NCBI GenBank assembly: GCA_000431815.1 | Contig: FR889226.1 | Span: 1 to 51,766, forward strand | Reading direction: 5' to 3' | DNA length: 51,766 nt | Source of the DNA: Butyrivibrio sp. CAG:318 | GTDB lineage: Bacteria; Bacillota; Clostridia; Lachnospirales; Lachnospiraceae | Part shown: positions 44,022 through 51,766 of the stretch, piece by piece | Layout: each line of letters starts with the position of its first letter | Numbering within the stretch: the stretch's first letter is position 1 | Notes under the pieces: generated by a model | Seen by the model: the letters and a program-made list of their open reading frames with translations, nothing else | What the model was told of the DNA's origin: nothing | Databases searched by the model: none | Position numbers and translations under genes: made by a program

Positions 44022-45148
44022 GCATTCTCCCTCACTTTCTCAAAAAGTTCTTTGGCATATCTCATCTGTTCTTCATTCATGCTGCAGCCATTCTGAAGTT
44101 CATATAATTCATTGAGAAAATCCTCCGGTTTCATATCATCCCGGCGTTCATCCTGTGTATCATAATTCATATTATTTCTTGTTCTTACATTATCATATGT
44201 TATTTTCATCAGATTAGGATATATTACACGAAGTTTAGCTGCCGCATCATATATATCATCCTCATCAGTAAGTATTATATGATAATAATCATCAGTATTA
44301 AGATTCCGGTAGAAATCCCTTGCAGTCAACTCCATATAAGTTCCTTTTATTTCGCGCATATCCCTGAGTGGTTTAATTGGCTTAAGTTCAATATTCACCT
44401 CGCCCTTAGGTCCCAGTTCAACCAGTGTGACCGATTTCTTATGATTGATTTCGGAAAAAGAATACTTTAACAACGTTCCGCAATACCTTATCCTATCGCC
44501 CATATTCTGAGGTCCGTGAATATGTCCAAGTGCTGCATAATCAAAAAAAGCATAAGCCGAAGCATCAACATTATCAAGCCCCCCGACTGTAATCTCCTCG
44601 GACTGGCATGTCTGCGCACCGGTTACAAACTGGTGTGATATTATGACATTACGTTCTCCGGGATCATATTCCGTATTCTGAATTACAAGACGGACAGCAT
44701 CATTGTAATCTTTAATATCTTCATCAAAATAAGGCCGTACATACGAAGGTTTGATAAAAGGAAGCATATAGAAATTAACCGGTCCGTATTCATCTTTAAG
44801 TGTGACACACTGCAGTTTTCCATCATAAGCACGCGACATATATATATGCCCGGCGCTCATTATATCAGATCCAAAAGCAATTCTTTCCGCTGAATCGTGA
44901 TTGCCGCTTATCACAAGCACCGGTATGTTCATGTTCATAAGCCCGGTTAAGAATGCATCAAACAATTCAACAGCCTGCACAGGCGGCACCTGTCTGTCAT
45001 AAACGTCACCCGCAATTATAACAGCATCTGCTTTATCATTGATTACAATATCCATTACCTGTTTCAGAATGTATCTCTGATCATCAATCATAGAGAATTC
45101 ATTAACCCTCTTGCCAAGATGCAGATCCGATAAATGCATAACTTTCAT
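44018..45148 (-). CDS. sbcD: exonuclease subunit SbcD (Mre11-like nuclease)
   Basis: Calcineurin-type nuclease of 376 residues. Metal ligands: Asp8 and His10 (SDLHLG), Asp48 (AGDVYDR), Asn83-His84 (SGNHDSAERI), then ISHQFV and GHIHGPQ. It cuts DNA in complex with SbcC. The ATG at 45148 has AAAGGG seven or so bases upstream and gives the family start MKVMHLSDLHLG; longer in-frame readings enter the upstream terminator. Confidence 0.96.
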   Translation of the reverse strand: MKVMHLSDLHLGKRVNEFSMIDDQRYILKQVMDIVINDKADAVIIAGDVYDRQVPPVQAVELFDAFLTGLMNMNIPVLVISGNHDSAERIAFGSDIMSAGHIYMSRAYDGKLQCVTLKDEYGPVNFYMLPFIKPSYVRPYFDEDIKDYNDAVRLVIQNTEYDPGERNVIISHQFVTGAQTCQSEEITVGGLDNVDASAYAFFDYAALGHIHGPQNMGDRIRYCGTLLKYSFSEINHKKSVTLVELGPKGEVNIELKPIKPLRDMREIKGTYMELTARDFYRNLNTDDYYHIILTDEDDIYDAAAKLRVIYPNLMKITYDNVRTRNNMNYDTQDERRDDMKPEDFLNELYELQNGCSMNEEQMRYAKELFEKVRENA

Positions 45149-45193
45149 ATAAATAGCCCTTTCACATATGTGTGTAATATAAAAATAAATAGC

Positions 45194-45225
45194 AAAAACC
45201 CTCTTAAGGCATGCCAAAAGAGGGT
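45194..45225 (-). terminator. intrinsic terminator after yajC
   Basis: On the minus strand stem ACCCTCTT / AAGAGGGT (arms 45218-45225 and 45198-45205) with an inner GGC/GCC pairing, followed by TTTTGC. It ends aroC-tgt-yajC just before sbcD. Confidence 0.75.
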
Positions 45226-45247
45226 CCGGTTTCAATGTGGAAATATA

Positions 45248-45544
45248 TTATGCTTCTGCTTTCTCGATTTCAACAATCGCTGCCTTCTGCATAGGAATAC
45301 GGCAGTTCTTGTTATTACCGAACTCGACGATTACTGTATCATCTGTAATATCAATTATAACTCCATAAAAACCGCTTGTTGTAAGAACGCTGTCGCCCTT
45401 CTCCATTGAGCTGAGAAGTTCCTGCTGTTTCTTCTGCTGTTTCTTCTGTGGTCTGATTGCAATAAAATACATCAACGCTGCAAAGAAAATGATGTATCCT
45501 ATTATAAATATAATCTGTTGTCCTCCGGCTGCTGCTAAAATCAT
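45248..45544 (-). CDS. yajC: preprotein translocase subunit YajC
   Basis: Small membrane protein, 98 residues: one TM helix (about 10-29), then the hallmark IRPQKKQQKKQQELLSSMEKGD and the SGFYGVI beta domain. YajC associates with SecDF in the Sec system. It begins in an ATGA overlap with the tgt stop codon. The tgt-yajC pairing is conserved in many bacteria; secDF is not in the window. Confidence 0.96.
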   Translation of the reverse strand: MILAAAGGQQIIFIIGYIIFFAALMYFIAIRPQKKQQKKQQELLSSMEKGDSVLTTSGFYGVIIDITDDTVIVEFGNNKNCRIPMQKAAIVEIEKAEA

Positions 45545-46674
45545 TTTGAATCCTCCTTGAATCTTTCTAATGTTCTCTTCTTAAATTCACCAAATCTGTT
45601 ATTCTCAAGTGCTTCTCTTATCTCTTCCATAAGATGGTTGTAATAATAAAGATTATGAAGCACACAGAATCTCATTCCTAACATCTCTCCGGCCTTAAGA
45701 AGGTGTCTTATATATGCTCTGGTATAATGACGGCATACCGGGCAGTTACATCCTTCCTCTATCGGAGACAAATCCTTCTCGTATCTGGCATTGAACAGAT
45801 TAAGCTTACCGTAATGAGTATATACATGTCCGTGTCTGCCGTTACGCGCAGGATATACACAGTCAAAGAAATCTATTCCTCTGTCTACGCCTTCAATTAT
45901 ATTCGCCGGTGTTCCGACGCCCATGAGGTATGTCGGCTTATCAACCGGAAGATACGGTACAACACTGTCAAGTATTCTGTACATCTCTTCATGTGATTCC
46001 CCGACTGCAAGTCCTCCCACGGCATAGCCGTCAAGATTAAGCTTAGATATCTCCTTCGCATGCTCTATCCGGATGTCATCATACGTTCCACCCTGATTAA
46101 TGCCAAAAAGCAATTGGTGCGGATTAACTGTGTCAGGCAATGCATTAAGCCTTGCCATCTCTTCTTTACATCTTACAAGCCACCTTGTGGTTCTGTCAAC
46201 TGATTTTTGAACATATTCTCTCGGAGCCGGGTTCTCTATACACTCATCGAATGCCATTGCTATAGTTGAGCCAAGATTCGACTGTATCTGCATACTCTGC
46301 TCCGGACCCATAAAAATCTTATGTCCGTCAATATGTGAATTAAACGACACGCCTTCTTCCTTGATCTTGCGGAGCTTCGCAAGTGAAAAAACCTGAAATC
46401 CGCCCGAATCGGTAAGTATGGGTCTGTCCCAGTTCATAAATTTATGAAGTCCGCCAAGTTCTTTAATGGTCTGATCACCGGTTCTTACATGAAGATGGTA
46501 TGTGTTAGACAATTCCACCTGACATCCGATTTCCTTAAGATCCATTGTTGAAACTGCACCCTTTATGGCTCCGACCGTTCCGACATTCATAAATACCGGT
46601 GTCTGTATGGTTCCGTGCACAGTTTCAAATGTTGCTCTCTTGGCTCTTCCTTCCATATTTAAAATCTTATACAT
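45541..46674 (-). CDS. tgt: tRNA-guanine transglycosylase
   Basis: TGT, 377 residues, exchanges guanine-34 for the queuosine precursor in Asp/Asn/His/Tyr tRNAs. Catalytic elements: ILTDSGGFQVFSL and GIDFFDCVYPARNGRHG; the zinc site is CNCPVCRHYTRAY...CVLHNL with the CXCX2CX26H spacing. It starts 6 bases after aroC and overlaps yajC by four bases. The rest of the queuosine pathway is not in the window. Confidence 0.97.
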   Translation of the reverse strand: MYKILNMEGRAKRATFETVHGTIQTPVFMNVGTVGAIKGAVSTMDLKEIGCQVELSNTYHLHVRTGDQTIKELGGLHKFMNWDRPILTDSGGFQVFSLAKLRKIKEEGVSFNSHIDGHKIFMGPEQSMQIQSNLGSTIAMAFDECIENPAPREYVQKSVDRTTRWLVRCKEEMARLNALPDTVNPHQLLFGINQGGTYDDIRIEHAKEISKLNLDGYAVGGLAVGESHEEMYRILDSVVPYLPVDKPTYLMGVGTPANIIEGVDRGIDFFDCVYPARNGRHGHVYTHYGKLNLFNARYEKDLSPIEEGCNCPVCRHYTRAYIRHLLKAGEMLGMRFCVLHNLYYYNHLMEEIREALENNRFGEFKKRTLERFKEDSK

Positions 46675-46680
46675 TGAATA

Positions 46681-47784
46681 CTACCTTTCGTATACCTTAA
46701 TTACATTATCAATACGCGAGCTCATATTACAAAGCAGCATATCAGCAACCGTACAGGCTGCCATTGCCTCTACCACAACAACAGCTCTCGGAACTATCAT
46801 AGGGTCATGCCTTCCCCGTATCGCTATCTGCATATCTTCTCCGTCACGTCCCACAGTATTCTGCAGTGATGAAATTGACGGTGTCGGCTTAACGGCTGCA
46901 CGGAATATTATATCCGAACCGTCACTTAATCCCCCAAGCACTCCGCCGGAATGATTGGTACGCTTCTTTACCTTATCTCCGTCCATATAGAATTCATCAT
47001 TATTCTCACTGCCTTTAAGCTCCGCAACCATAAATCCTTCGCCAATCTCAAATCCCTTGACGGCACCGATTGACATTATGGCTTTGGAGAGGTTAGCATC
47101 CAGTTTATCAAAAACAGGTTCTCCGACTCCGGCCGGCATATTCTTAATAACACATTCTATTATTCCGCCAAGCGAATCCTTATCCGCTATCGCCTGCCTG
47201 GCATATAATTCTATGCTGTCTGCGGCATCCTTATCCGGTATTGCAAAAGGATTCATATCCCTTTGAAGAATATCAAACCTGTCATAATCTATTCCAATTC
47301 CTCCGATGCATTGCGTATATGCGCATACTTCTATTCCGAGTGCCTGCAGCAGTTTGCATGCAACTGCTCCGGCCGCAACCCTTGCAACCGTCTCTCTTCC
47401 CGAAGAACGTCCGCCGCCTCTGTAATCCCTGAAACCGTACTTACAGTCAAATGTATAATCCGCATGTCCCGGTCTGTAGAAATTCGCTATATCAGAATAA
47501 TCTTCCGAATGGTGGTCTTCATTATAGACCATTATTGAAATAGGAGTTCCTGTTGTCTTTCCTTCAAAAACGCCTGACATAATAACCGCTTTATCACTTT
47601 CCTTGCGGCTTGTAGTGTAATCACTTACACCCGGTCTGCGTCTGTCAAGCATACGCTGTATATCTTCTTCACAAAGTTCTATTCCGCTGGGGCATCCGTC
47701 AATGACCACGCCCAGTCCCTTGCCATGGGACTCACCCCATGTAGTAATTCTGAATATCGTTCCAAAAGATGATCCTGCCATCAT
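46681..47784 (-). CDS. aroC: chorismate synthase
   Basis: AroC, 367 residues, FMN-dependent last step to chorismate. The signatures GESHGKGLGVVIDG near the N-terminus, YGFRDYRGGGRSSGRETVARVAAGA and the C-terminal RHDPMIVPRAV are clear. The ATG at 47784 has AAAGG six bases upstream; the next ATG is an alternative. First gene of aroC-tgt-yajC. Its promoter places the 5' end of the mRNA at a stable hairpin. Confidence 0.97.
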   Translation of the reverse strand: MMAGSSFGTIFRITTWGESHGKGLGVVIDGCPSGIELCEEDIQRMLDRRRPGVSDYTTSRKESDKAVIMSGVFEGKTTGTPISIMVYNEDHHSEDYSDIANFYRPGHADYTFDCKYGFRDYRGGGRSSGRETVARVAAGAVACKLLQALGIEVCAYTQCIGGIGIDYDRFDILQRDMNPFAIPDKDAADSIELYARQAIADKDSLGGIIECVIKNMPAGVGEPVFDKLDANLSKAIMSIGAVKGFEIGEGFMVAELKGSENNDEFYMDGDKVKKRTNHSGGVLGGLSDGSDIIFRAAVKPTPSISSLQNTVGRDGEDMQIAIRGRHDPMIVPRAVVVVEAMAACTVADMLLCNMSSRIDNVIKVYER

Positions 47785-47809
47785 TGCAATCCTTTCATGT
47801 CAATAATAA

Positions 47810-47841
47810 AGGGCAATGGACGGTATTCGCACCATTGCCCT
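47810..47841 (-). promoter_or_regulatory. hairpin at the 5' end of the aroC transcript / terminator of the traX-like gene
   Basis: On the minus strand a 10-bp perfect stem AGGGCAATGG / CCATTGCCCT with a 12-base loop, followed by TTATTATT. It lies 38 bases past the stop codon of the upstream gene and 26 bases before the aroC start. The aroC promoter lies upstream of it, so the hairpin would form the first bases of the aroC mRNA as well as end the upstream transcript. Confidence 0.75.
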
Positions 47842-47846
47842 GATAT

Positions 47847-47875
47847 ATTGTATCACTGCATATTCAAAAAATCAA
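47847..47875 (-). promoter_or_regulatory. promoter of aroC-tgt-yajC
   Basis: On the minus strand: -35 TTGATT at 47870-47875, 17-bp spacer, -10 TACAAT at 47847-47852 with extended -10 TGA. Expected transcription start is near 47840. Confidence 0.65.
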
Positions 47876-47878
47876 CGA

Positions 47879-48676
47879 CTACCTTATAAGGCATCTCGTT
47901 ATAAGACCAAGCACAAGAAGATGTGCAGGATATATTATATAGAACACATACTTAGAACATTTAAGTTCACGGTGTTCATTGTAACAATATATACCATACA
48001 ACGAAATAACTCCGATATATGAACCCTGGCCCATGAACGCACAGAAAAGCGTGACAAGGAAAGCAAGTGCAAGCTTAATGCCATGTTTGTTACGGAACAG
48101 ATAAAATACCGATACCAGTAAAACCATGCTTAATCCATACGACAAATGCAGAATTACTATCCAGCAGATTGCACACAGCATGATAACGAACTTTAATAAT
48201 GCTGACACGAATTTGCCCGTTCTGTCGGTCATCCTGAAAAAATACATCATAACCAGACACAATGCCGTCGCAAACATCGGATTCTGGCTTGAGAAATCAA
48301 TAACCTTGCCCGTCATTGCAAAATCATACGGTATCTCGCTGATTAATGCAAACGCGAACACGGCACAAAGATATTTCATATATGACGAAGTATTAAAAAA
48401 TCCTTCCGTCAGAAGAAATGCTATTATCGGCAATGCCAGTCCGCCTATAAATCCCAATGCAACCGTCATACCGACCTGACCCATAAGAGCAGAATTACCT
48501 GCCAGAAGGTCATTTAACTCGTTTGCCTTGTATTGTTCTACATTAATAATTCCTTTTTCAAATATAATCATTCCGATGCTTCCGAGAATAAGCGTCACGC
48601 ATGCGAAAATCTTAAGTCCCTGCGCTGATACCGATGGCATCTTCCATGCCATACTTCTTCGCTGTGCCTGTTTCAT
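47879..48676 (-). CDS. TraX-family membrane protein
   Basis: Polytopic membrane protein of 265 residues with about eight hydrophobic segments; the N-terminal SAQGLKIFACVTLILGSIGM and C-terminal YIIYPAHLLVLGLI match the TraX family (acyltransferase-like; TraX of F acetylates pilin). Chromosomal copies are common in Firmicutes and are probably acyltransferases of surface molecules. No conjugation genes are near. GGAGG lies just before the ATG. It starts 25 bases after the GH53 gene and may share its transcript. Confidence 0.88.
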   Translation of the reverse strand: MKQAQRRSMAWKMPSVSAQGLKIFACVTLILGSIGMIIFEKGIINVEQYKANELNDLLAGNSALMGQVGMTVALGFIGGLALPIIAFLLTEGFFNTSSYMKYLCAVFAFALISEIPYDFAMTGKVIDFSSQNPMFATALCLVMMYFFRMTDRTGKFVSALLKFVIMLCAICWIVILHLSYGLSMVLLVSVFYLFRNKHGIKLALAFLVTLFCAFMGQGSYIGVISLYGIYCYNEHRELKCSKYVFYIIYPAHLLVLGLITRCLIR

Positions 48677-48701
48677 TAGTTCCTCCAGATTGTATTATAT
48701 A

Positions 48702-49805
48702 TTATATCCCGATTATATCCATCGCACAGAGTGCATTGCCGTCATAATCGAACAGAGCCTGATTGGCCCATTCATTACCTCCCGGTCCCTTCTCATGCAT
48801 ATATTCGCATGCTGCTGCGGTAGCCCACTCACTTCCGGGTACAGGCAGCCATGCAGGTTCCCAGTAAAAATATCCTTCACACATATTATCCCTTATACCG
48901 TGGATAACGTCAAGAAAAGCTTTCATAAAATCGCGCTGTCCCTCGGGAGTCATCGGAAAAGGAACCTTTTCGGCGAGTTCTTTTTTCGTTGCCATACCTT
49001 TCCTGAGTTCATCCGGAAGTTTCTCATAATCCTTATAATCATCAAGTGTAAATCCCATAGACACTTCCGCAACTATAAGTTTCTTGCCATACCTTGACGC
49101 AATGTCATTCATGTTATCGCGCAACATATCAAGTGTGCCATGCCAAAACGGATAATATGAAAGACCGATATATTCAAAATCTAACCCGTTGTTTGCAAAA
49201 TAATTGTCAAACCATCTACGGTAAAGTTCATTGTTTCCGCCGTTATCAAGATGTATCATCACCGGAATTTTTGCATCAAATTCTCTCGAAGCTCTTATTC
49301 CGGCACTGACAAAACGCGCTATATTGGCATACTCCGGTACTTTCGCATATGGCCAGAGTAACCCATTTGACAGCTCATTGCCGATTGCCACCATCTGCGG
49401 CTTTAATCCTGCTTCTTCACATTCTTTAAGAACATTCAGAGTGTATTCATACACCGCGGTTTCAAGTTCATCGACATTCATACCCTGCCAGGCTTTCGGA
49501 ATTGTCTGTTTGCCCGGATCCGCCCAACAATCACTGTAATGCAGATCAAGAAGCCAGTCAAGTCCAAGCTTAGACGCACGCTTTGCAAGTTTTAATACGG
49601 TTTTGATGTCACTGTATCCCGCACTGTAACTGTTGCCCTCTGCGTCATATGGATCATTCCACAATCTGAGCCTTACCATGTTGGCTCCATGCGCTTTCAG
49701 TATTGAAAGTGCATCGCCTTCTATGCCGTTATCATAAAATTTTCCTCCGCAGTCCTCAACTTCTACCAGCGAAGAAACATCCATTCCAACTATCCAGTCA
49801 GGCAT
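48702..49805 (-). CDS. GH53 arabinogalactan endo-beta-1,4-galactanase, no signal peptide
   Basis: GH53 enzyme of 367 residues. Conserved motifs: VGMDVSSLVEVE, MVRLRLWNDP, LLDLHYSDCWADPGKQ, acid/base Glu144 (AIGNELSNG) and nucleophile Glu247 (IVAEVSMGF). It should cleave beta-1,4-galactan of pectic side chains. The ATG at 49805 has AAGGAGG upstream and gives a protein that begins in the catalytic domain; no signal peptide or TM is visible, and the extra 14 residues of the longer frame do not supply one. It would therefore act on imported oligosaccharides in the cytoplasm. Neighbours: a zinc ribbon gene upstream and a TraX-type gene downstream. Confidence 0.93.
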   Translation of the reverse strand: MPDWIVGMDVSSLVEVEDCGGKFYDNGIEGDALSILKAHGANMVRLRLWNDPYDAEGNSYSAGYSDIKTVLKLAKRASKLGLDWLLDLHYSDCWADPGKQTIPKAWQGMNVDELETAVYEYTLNVLKECEEAGLKPQMVAIGNELSNGLLWPYAKVPEYANIARFVSAGIRASREFDAKIPVMIHLDNGGNNELYRRWFDNYFANNGLDFEYIGLSYYPFWHGTLDMLRDNMNDIASRYGKKLIVAEVSMGFTLDDYKDYEKLPDELRKGMATKKELAEKVPFPMTPEGQRDFMKAFLDVIHGIRDNMCEGYFYWEPAWLPVPGSEWATAAACEYMHEKGPGGNEWANQALFDYDGNALCAMDIIGI

Positions 49806-49836
49806 TTTCAAATCCTCCTTGTTCCTGTATAAACAG

Positions 49837-49864
49837 CACCGGGACACATTTAATGCGCCCGGTG
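49837..49864 (-). terminator. hairpin between the zinc ribbon gene and the GH53 gene
   Basis: On the minus strand CACCGGG / CCCGGTG, 7 bp, 14-base loop, followed by CTGTTTATA. The U-tract is poor, so it may be a weak terminator or an mRNA-stabilising stem. Confidence 0.5.
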
Positions 49865-49871
49865 TCTGTAA

Positions 49872-50102
49872 TTAATCATCAAATTTTTCAAAATCGTTTT
49901 CGTTAAATCTCTTCATCATATCACGATAGCGGAAACGTGCCATCTGGTTTTTCTCAAGCACATCTTCCTCCGTTCCCGTATATTGACAACGAATACAATA
50001 GAATTCTTTCTTATCCTTATCATAAAACATATCAAGATCGAGATCTCTCATGAAGCATGAAGGACATCTGTAATTTAATCTACCCTTTCCAGACTGAGCC
50101 AT
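49872..50102 (-). CDS. small zinc ribbon protein
   Basis: A 76-residue protein with two Cys pairs, CPSC (13 and 16) and CIRC (36 and 39), forming a likely zinc ribbon, followed by an acidic/basic helical tail (about 48-76). It resembles uncharacterised zinc-ribbon proteins with DNA- or RNA-binding potential. AGGAGG lies ten bases before the ATG, inside the end of the upstream gene, which it overlaps by 28 bases in another frame. Confidence 0.8.
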   Translation of the reverse strand: MAQSGKGRLNYRCPSCFMRDLDLDMFYDKDKKEFYCIRCQYTGTEEDVLEKNQMARFRYRDMMKRFNENDFEKFDD

Positions 50103-51766
50103 GTCTCAAATACCTCCTTGTCGCGTAATTTACCGGTGTATCCAAGTGTAAACATCGGGCTGAAAGCATAACCTTCTTTGACATATCCGGTCTTGTCCCT
50201 GCCCTCGCAGGTCATTGATACAAGTGTCTTGACCGGAGGAATTTCACAGCTTACCTTACCGGCATCTGCTTCATCCATCTCACGGCACTTATATTCATAT
50301 GAAAGTCTCTTCACATCATTTCCTTTTGCTATTGAAAGGGTAAGTGATGACATGTCCTCGGTGTATTCGGTTGTTCCGTAGCATCCTACCATATATTCAT
50401 TAATGGTAACATCTGCATCAGGATCGCTCATATTAAGCACCTTACGGTCTATCTTGATTGCAGATGAGCCTTCTGTAAAGGTAATTACCGACTGAATTGT
50501 TACCGTAAGATCTGCAAATTCAATGTCAACAGGATCAAGTGTAAGTATACGATCCTTGCCTTCCTGTGAAAAATGAGCCTTGGTACGGCAGAGACATAAA
50601 TCTACTTCCTCACCGTTGTGGCAGATTTTGGCACTTCTTACAGTTCCCTCTCCGGCATAATGTGTAAAATATCCTGCACGGTACTTTTCCTGTATAAGGA
50701 ACGGATAGCTTGCATCCTGAATATGCTTTGTGCCAATTCCTACAGGCCATTCCAATTTGGCAGCATACGGTCTTAAGTCAACGATTGCACCGCCCTGGTC
50801 CATATTAACACATGCTCTCATATAAGGGTCACAATACCAGAATACCTGTTTCTTGCTTCCGTAGAGAATATCTCTCCATAATGCACATTCAGGTTCTGTG
50901 TATGATTTCTTGTTACGATAGTAATCAGCGAACTCACTCATTGTCATATCTATGAGTTTGCCCTCTTTCTTAAGTCCTCCGTAATATGCACATCCATCTT
51001 CATATGACTGCTTGAGAAGTTCATACGGTGCTTCCCAGCGTCCCATCTTATTCATCCAGCCCGGTCCTACAAACATCATATTATATGCATAACCATTGTT
51101 GAATTTAGCCTGATAACGATACTGGTCAATAAGATTATACAGATATGGATATTTACCATCCTGATAAATCATACCACGGAGTACATTCTGCGGATGCGTT
51201 CCGAAATTGGAACCATTGCCGTCATAACATGCTATAAGGTCACGGCTCAGATGAGGAATAGCTACGATTCCTGAATCTTCTGATTCATTTGCTGCCGGTG
51301 CATGCGTATTGACCTTAGACGGAATCCACGGTGCCCAAGGGCCGCCATCCATGAATGTGTACCAGCTGTTATTACATGTATGATATGCTTTCGGTCCTTC
51401 TTCCCAGCATGTTGCAACAGCACACTTTACGGAAGGGTATTTCTCTTTAATATAATTGATAAGTTCAGCATCCATATAGTATGAACCGGTCGACTCAGGA
51501 TAGAATCCGAATCTCTCATAGAACTTCTCAAATACATCCGTTACAATAGCTTTCTTGTCTTCCATCGAGAACATCCATATGCAGAAATCCTTGGTCTTAT
51601 ATTTCTCACGGAATTCCTTGCACGGAAGTCCCAGAAGCGTAAGTCCGATTTCGTCTCCGTATACTTTATGATGTTCTTTAGCAAGTTCTACGGCCTCATC
51701 ATTAAAAAGGCTGGCATATGTCATCTCAATTGTTGTCTTGAGACCGTTCTTATGTGCACATTCCTG
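50075..51766 (-). CDS. uncharacterised carbohydrate-type protein, 5' end outside the window
   Basis: The frame is open to the window edge; the first in-frame Met at 51724 is not a convincing start, because codons upstream of it (QECAHKNGLKT) read on. The visible 563 residues are rich in Trp, Tyr and Gly with no TM segment. The first 330 residues look like an alpha/beta barrel region (LTLLGLP, STGSYYMDAELINYIK, WAPWIPSKVN) followed by a beta-rich domain of about 230. I suspect the DUF3863/DUF3864 group of deacetylase-like proteins, but this is a low-confidence memory match. The neighbouring GH53 gene suggests a part in plant glycan use. Its 3' end overlaps the zinc ribbon gene by 28 bases. Confidence 0.75.
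   Translation of the reverse strand, partial: QECAHKNGLKTTIEMTYASLFNDEAVELAKEHHKVYGDEIGLTLLGLPCKEFREKYKTKDFCIWMFSMEDKKAIVTDVFEKFYERFGFYPESTGSYYMDAELINYIKEKYPSVKCAVATCWEEGPKAYHTCNNSWYTFMDGGPWAPWIPSKVNTHAPAANESEDSGIVAIPHLSRDLIACYDGNGSNFGTHPQNVLRGMIYQDGKYPYLYNLIDQYRYQAKFNNGYAYNMMFVGPGWMNKMGRWEAPYELLKQSYEDGCAYYGGLKKEGKLIDMTMSEFADYYRNKKSYTEPECALWRDILYGSKKQVFWYCDPYMRACVNMDQGGAIVDLRPYAAKLEWPVGIGTKHIQDASYPFLIQEKYRAGYFTHYAGEGTVRSAKICHNGEEVDLCLCRTKAHFSQEGKDRILTLDPVDIEFADLTVTIQSVITFTEGSSAIKIDRKVLNMSDPDADVTINEYMVGCYGTTEYTEDMSSLTLSIAKGNDVKRLSYEYKCREMDEADAGKVSCEIPPVKTLVSMTCEGRDKTGYVKEGYAFSPMFTLGYTGKLRDKEVFETWLSLERVD

Noticed and set aside
47879..48676. TraX-type gene as a sign of a conjugative element
   Set aside because: No other transfer, integrase or relaxase genes are present; chromosomal TraX homologues are common in Firmicutes.

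Overview
The window reads as chromosomal DNA of an anaerobic, gut-type member of the Lachnospiraceae (Clostridia), possibly near Lachnospira/[Eubacterium] eligens. The grounds are moderate-to-low GC, purine-rich AGGAGG Shine-Dalgarno sites, many promoters of the form TTGA..-17 bp-TATAAT, short hairpin-plus-U-tract terminators, and protein families common in that group (TatD-associated radical SAM protein, FliB-like Cys-rich protein, GLUG/CxxC surface protein, serC-serA-DUF1015). The species assignment is inference. I see no tRNA, rRNA, CRISPR array, IS element, phage module or replication origin. There is no gene-free stretch over 300 bases; the longest is the rpsB/glycosyltransferase divergent promoter region (about 266 bases).

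Layout. 1-8 kb (minus strand): an OmpR-type response regulator, the branched-chain amino acid ABC transporter livJHMGF, then a HAMP sensor kinase and a lipoprotein; the transporter is sandwiched between the regulator and the kinase. 8-13 kb: a tiny membrane protein coupled to a one-TM protein, metY, a CAP-domain lipoprotein, and rpsB-tsf with a structured leader. 13-19.4 kb (plus strand): a polyisoprenyl-phosphate glycosyltransferase, a GtrA-type protein, a YfhO-type membrane glycosyltransferase, argH and a second GT2 enzyme, all overlapping or abutting. 19.5-21.5 kb: a large wall-anchored GLUG-repeat protein broken by one in-frame TAG. 21.6-32 kb: a FliB-like protein; a long minus-strand unit serC-serA-DUF1015-glgB-mscS-vanY; and a plus-strand unit of pyridoxal kinase (apparently leaderless) plus a radical SAM protein.

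32-41 kb (minus): a GNAT acetyltransferase, an M24B aminopeptidase, ilvB, ilvD and leuB, and a GH5 lipoprotein. 41-48 kb: sbcCD and aroC-tgt-yajC, the latter driven by a promoter whose transcript would begin with a stable hairpin. 48-51.8 kb: a TraX-family membrane protein, an apparently cytoplasmic GH53 endo-galactanase, a small zinc ribbon protein and the C-terminal part of a large uncharacterised carbohydrate-type protein that runs off the window.

Themes. Branched-chain amino acid supply appears twice (liv import; leuB-ilvD-ilvB synthesis), serine and methionine synthesis are present, and the cell-surface genes (three-component glycosylation, GLUG protein, CAP lipoprotein, VanY peptidase) and glycan enzymes (GH5, GH53, branching enzyme) fit a fibre-using gut Firmicute. 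The items most worth a second look are the split two-component system around liv, the glycosylation operon carrying argH, the amber-interrupted surface protein, the 42-residue membrane protein, the leaderless pdxK and the 5'-terminal hairpin on the aroC transcript.
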